Below, piece after piece: positions 6,135 to 7,333 of a stretch of 7,333 bases of DNA. A program made the position numbers and the translations under genes. The first letter of the stretch is position 1; each line of letters begins with the position of its first letter. This DNA is from Alphaproteobacteria bacterium (GTDB lineage: Bacteria; Pseudomonadota; Alphaproteobacteria; Micropepsales; Micropepsaceae), in contig JAEKMB010000306.1 of NCBI GenBank assembly GCA_019508105.1, positions 1 to 7,333 of the forward strand, given 5' to 3'. The notes under the pieces are model-generated. The model did no database searches and was not told the origin of the DNA. It was given only the letters and a program-made list of their open reading frames with translations.

Positions 6135-7333
6135 GCGAAATCTCCCGGCGGCCTGCGCTCAACGCATTCTCATGACGGCCGTGCTTGTGTCCGCCCTGAC
6201 GGTCGGGGCCGATGCGGCGGAGAATGCGGTAACCCCTGGCGCCTTTGTCATTGAGCGGCCTACGCTTCTGTCGCTGGGTTTTGAATGGAAGATCAGTGGC
6301 GATGACAACCGTGATGCCGCAGTGGCCGTGACCTACCGCAAGATGGGAGCGGGCAAATGGCGCGATGCGCTGCCTCTGTTTCGCATGGGCGGGGAGTTCA
6401 TCGCCGGGCCCAAGCCCCAATTTGGCGGCCTCAACTATTACAATTACACGGTGCCGCCGGCTTTTGCCGGCAGCGTGCTTGGGCTTGAGCCGGACAGCGA
6501 GTATGAAGTCCATTTCGTCCTGCGCGATCCGGACGGGGTGAAAGGCGAGGCAGAAAAAACCGTGGCTGTGCGCACTCGCAAGGTGCCTGCACCCGCGGCC
6601 GGCGGGCACGTCTATCATGTCTACCCCTTCAGCCATAAAGGCGCATTGGGGGCCAACGAATTCATCGGGCTTCTGGCCGCCTATTACATGGGCGCCGATG
6701 AAAGCGACCACAGCAATGTCTTTGCAACGCGGGTCCGGCCCGGTGACGTCATCCTGGTCCATGCCGGGATCTACAAGGACGACCGCTTCGTCTATGGCGG
6801 GTTTGACAAGACCATCGAAAATTACGGCACATCTTTTGACGGCACTTATTACCTTACCGCCAGCGGTACCCCGGACCAGCCCATCGTCATCAAGGCGGCG
6901 GGCGACGGCGAAGTGGTGTTCGACGGAAACGGCAACGACACGCTCTTCAACCTGCTGGCCGCCAGCTACAATTATTTCGACGGCATTACCGTACGCAACA
7001 CCAATGTCGGATTCCTGCTAGGCATCAAGGACATACTCGGCGCCGACGGTTTCACCTTGGTCAACAGCCGTGCCGACAATATCGGGCGCGTGGTGCGCGA
7101 CGATTGGGCCAAGTCCAAAGATTTTTATATCGCCAATAATGTGTTTCTGGGCCGCCACGATCCGCAGCGTCTCACCAGCTGGATCGGCGTGGATGTATGG
7201 GCCAAATATCCTGGATTTCCCGCCCCGATCAACAGCGAATATGCCGTGAAGGTATATGGCCAGGGCCATGTCGTGGCGCATAATTATGTCGCCAACTTCC
7301 ATGACGCCATAGACAACGCCACCTTCGGCAATC
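6127..7333 (+). CDS. Exported FN3-like plus right-handed parallel beta-helix protein (3' end outside window)
   Basis: An uninterrupted frame of 402 codons from a TTG at 6127 to the right edge. I choose this TTG because MFKRNLPAACAQRILMTAVLVSALTVGADA makes a full signal peptide (cleavage near residue 30) and GGA lies six bases upstream; the ATG at 6172 would remove its positive N-region and has no ribosome-binding site. The start overlaps the propeller stop by 8 nt, implying coupled translation. Residues ~39-155 resemble a fibronectin type III domain (EWKISGDDNRDAAV..., GLEPDSEYEVHF..., VAVRTRKVP). From ~160 a beta-helix begins: RPGDVILVHAGIY (204-216), GTPDQPIVIKAAGDGEVVFDG (247-267), then NYFDGITVRNTN (282-293). 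These first coils resemble polysaccharide-lyase beta-helices (PL6/chondroitinase B, pectate-lyase superfamily). Catalytic residues would lie later or outside, so lyase activity is inferred, not shown. Confidence 0.85.
   Translation, partial: MFKRNLPAACAQRILMTAVLVSALTVGADAAENAVTPGAFVIERPTLLSLGFEWKISGDDNRDAAVAVTYRKMGAGKWRDALPLFRMGGEFIAGPKPQFGGLNYYNYTVPPAFAGSVLGLEPDSEYEVHFVLRDPDGVKGEAEKTVAVRTRKVPAPAAGGHVYHVYPFSHKGALGANEFIGLLAAYYMGADESDHSNVFATRVRPGDVILVHAGIYKDDRFVYGGFDKTIENYGTSFDGTYYLTASGTPDQPIVIKAAGDGEVVFDGNGNDTLFNLLAASYNYFDGITVRNTNVGFLLGIKDILGADGFTLVNSRADNIGRVVRDDWAKSKDFYIANNVFLGRHDPQRLTSWIGVDVWAKYPGFPAPINSEYAVKVYGQGHVVAHNYVANFHDAIDNATFGN

Noticed and set aside
5839..6762. 307-codon open frame on the - strand across the propeller end and beta-helix start
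   Set aside because: Antisense to two overlapping + strand genes with clear signal peptides and folds; its own translation shows no coherent domain.

Overview
The window is GC-rich and looks like an alphaproteobacterial chromosome, of the oligotrophic, TonB-receptor-rich kind (Caulobacterales, Sphingomonadales or Rhizomicrobium relatives). This is inferred from the receptor type, from the TPR/2OG-Fe(II) oxygenase architecture, and from a LacI-family-like operator. No rRNA, tRNA, CRISPR array, insertion sequence or phage gene was seen, and no gene-free stretch exceeds about 125 bases.

Left part (1-2886, + strand): a large TonB-dependent outer-membrane receptor that enters from beyond the left edge. 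Its reading frame is broken once, somewhere between 979 and 1024, so it reads as two ORFs that meet at a GTGA overlap. Both halves look otherwise intact. A strong intrinsic terminator (2853-2886) ends it.

Middle part (2893-5101, - strand, convergent with the receptor): an 84-residue secreted or membrane-anchored small protein, followed after 124 bp by a 609-residue protein that fuses many TPRs to a C-terminal 2OG-Fe(II) oxygenase domain. A near-consensus promoter (TTGGCA, 17 bp, TATAAG) lies just upstream of the small gene. A perfect 14-bp palindrome, TGGCAGCGCTGCCA, overlaps its -35 box and matches the TGNNANCGNTNNCA pattern of LacI/GalR-family operators.

Right part (5217-7333, + strand, divergent): an exported beta-propeller protein. 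It is overlapped by 8 nt at its end by a gene with a probable TTG start, encoding an exported FN3-like plus right-handed beta-helix protein that runs off the right edge. The second gene is easy to miss because it has a weak start and no stop in the window.

Taken together, an outer-membrane importer, a beta-helix protein of the polysaccharide-lyase type, a beta-propeller partner and a LacI-like operator suggest a locus for capture and breakdown of a carbohydrate. The substrate cannot be read from the sequence. The role of the TPR-oxygenase and of the small membrane protein is unknown; they are the most open part of the locus.
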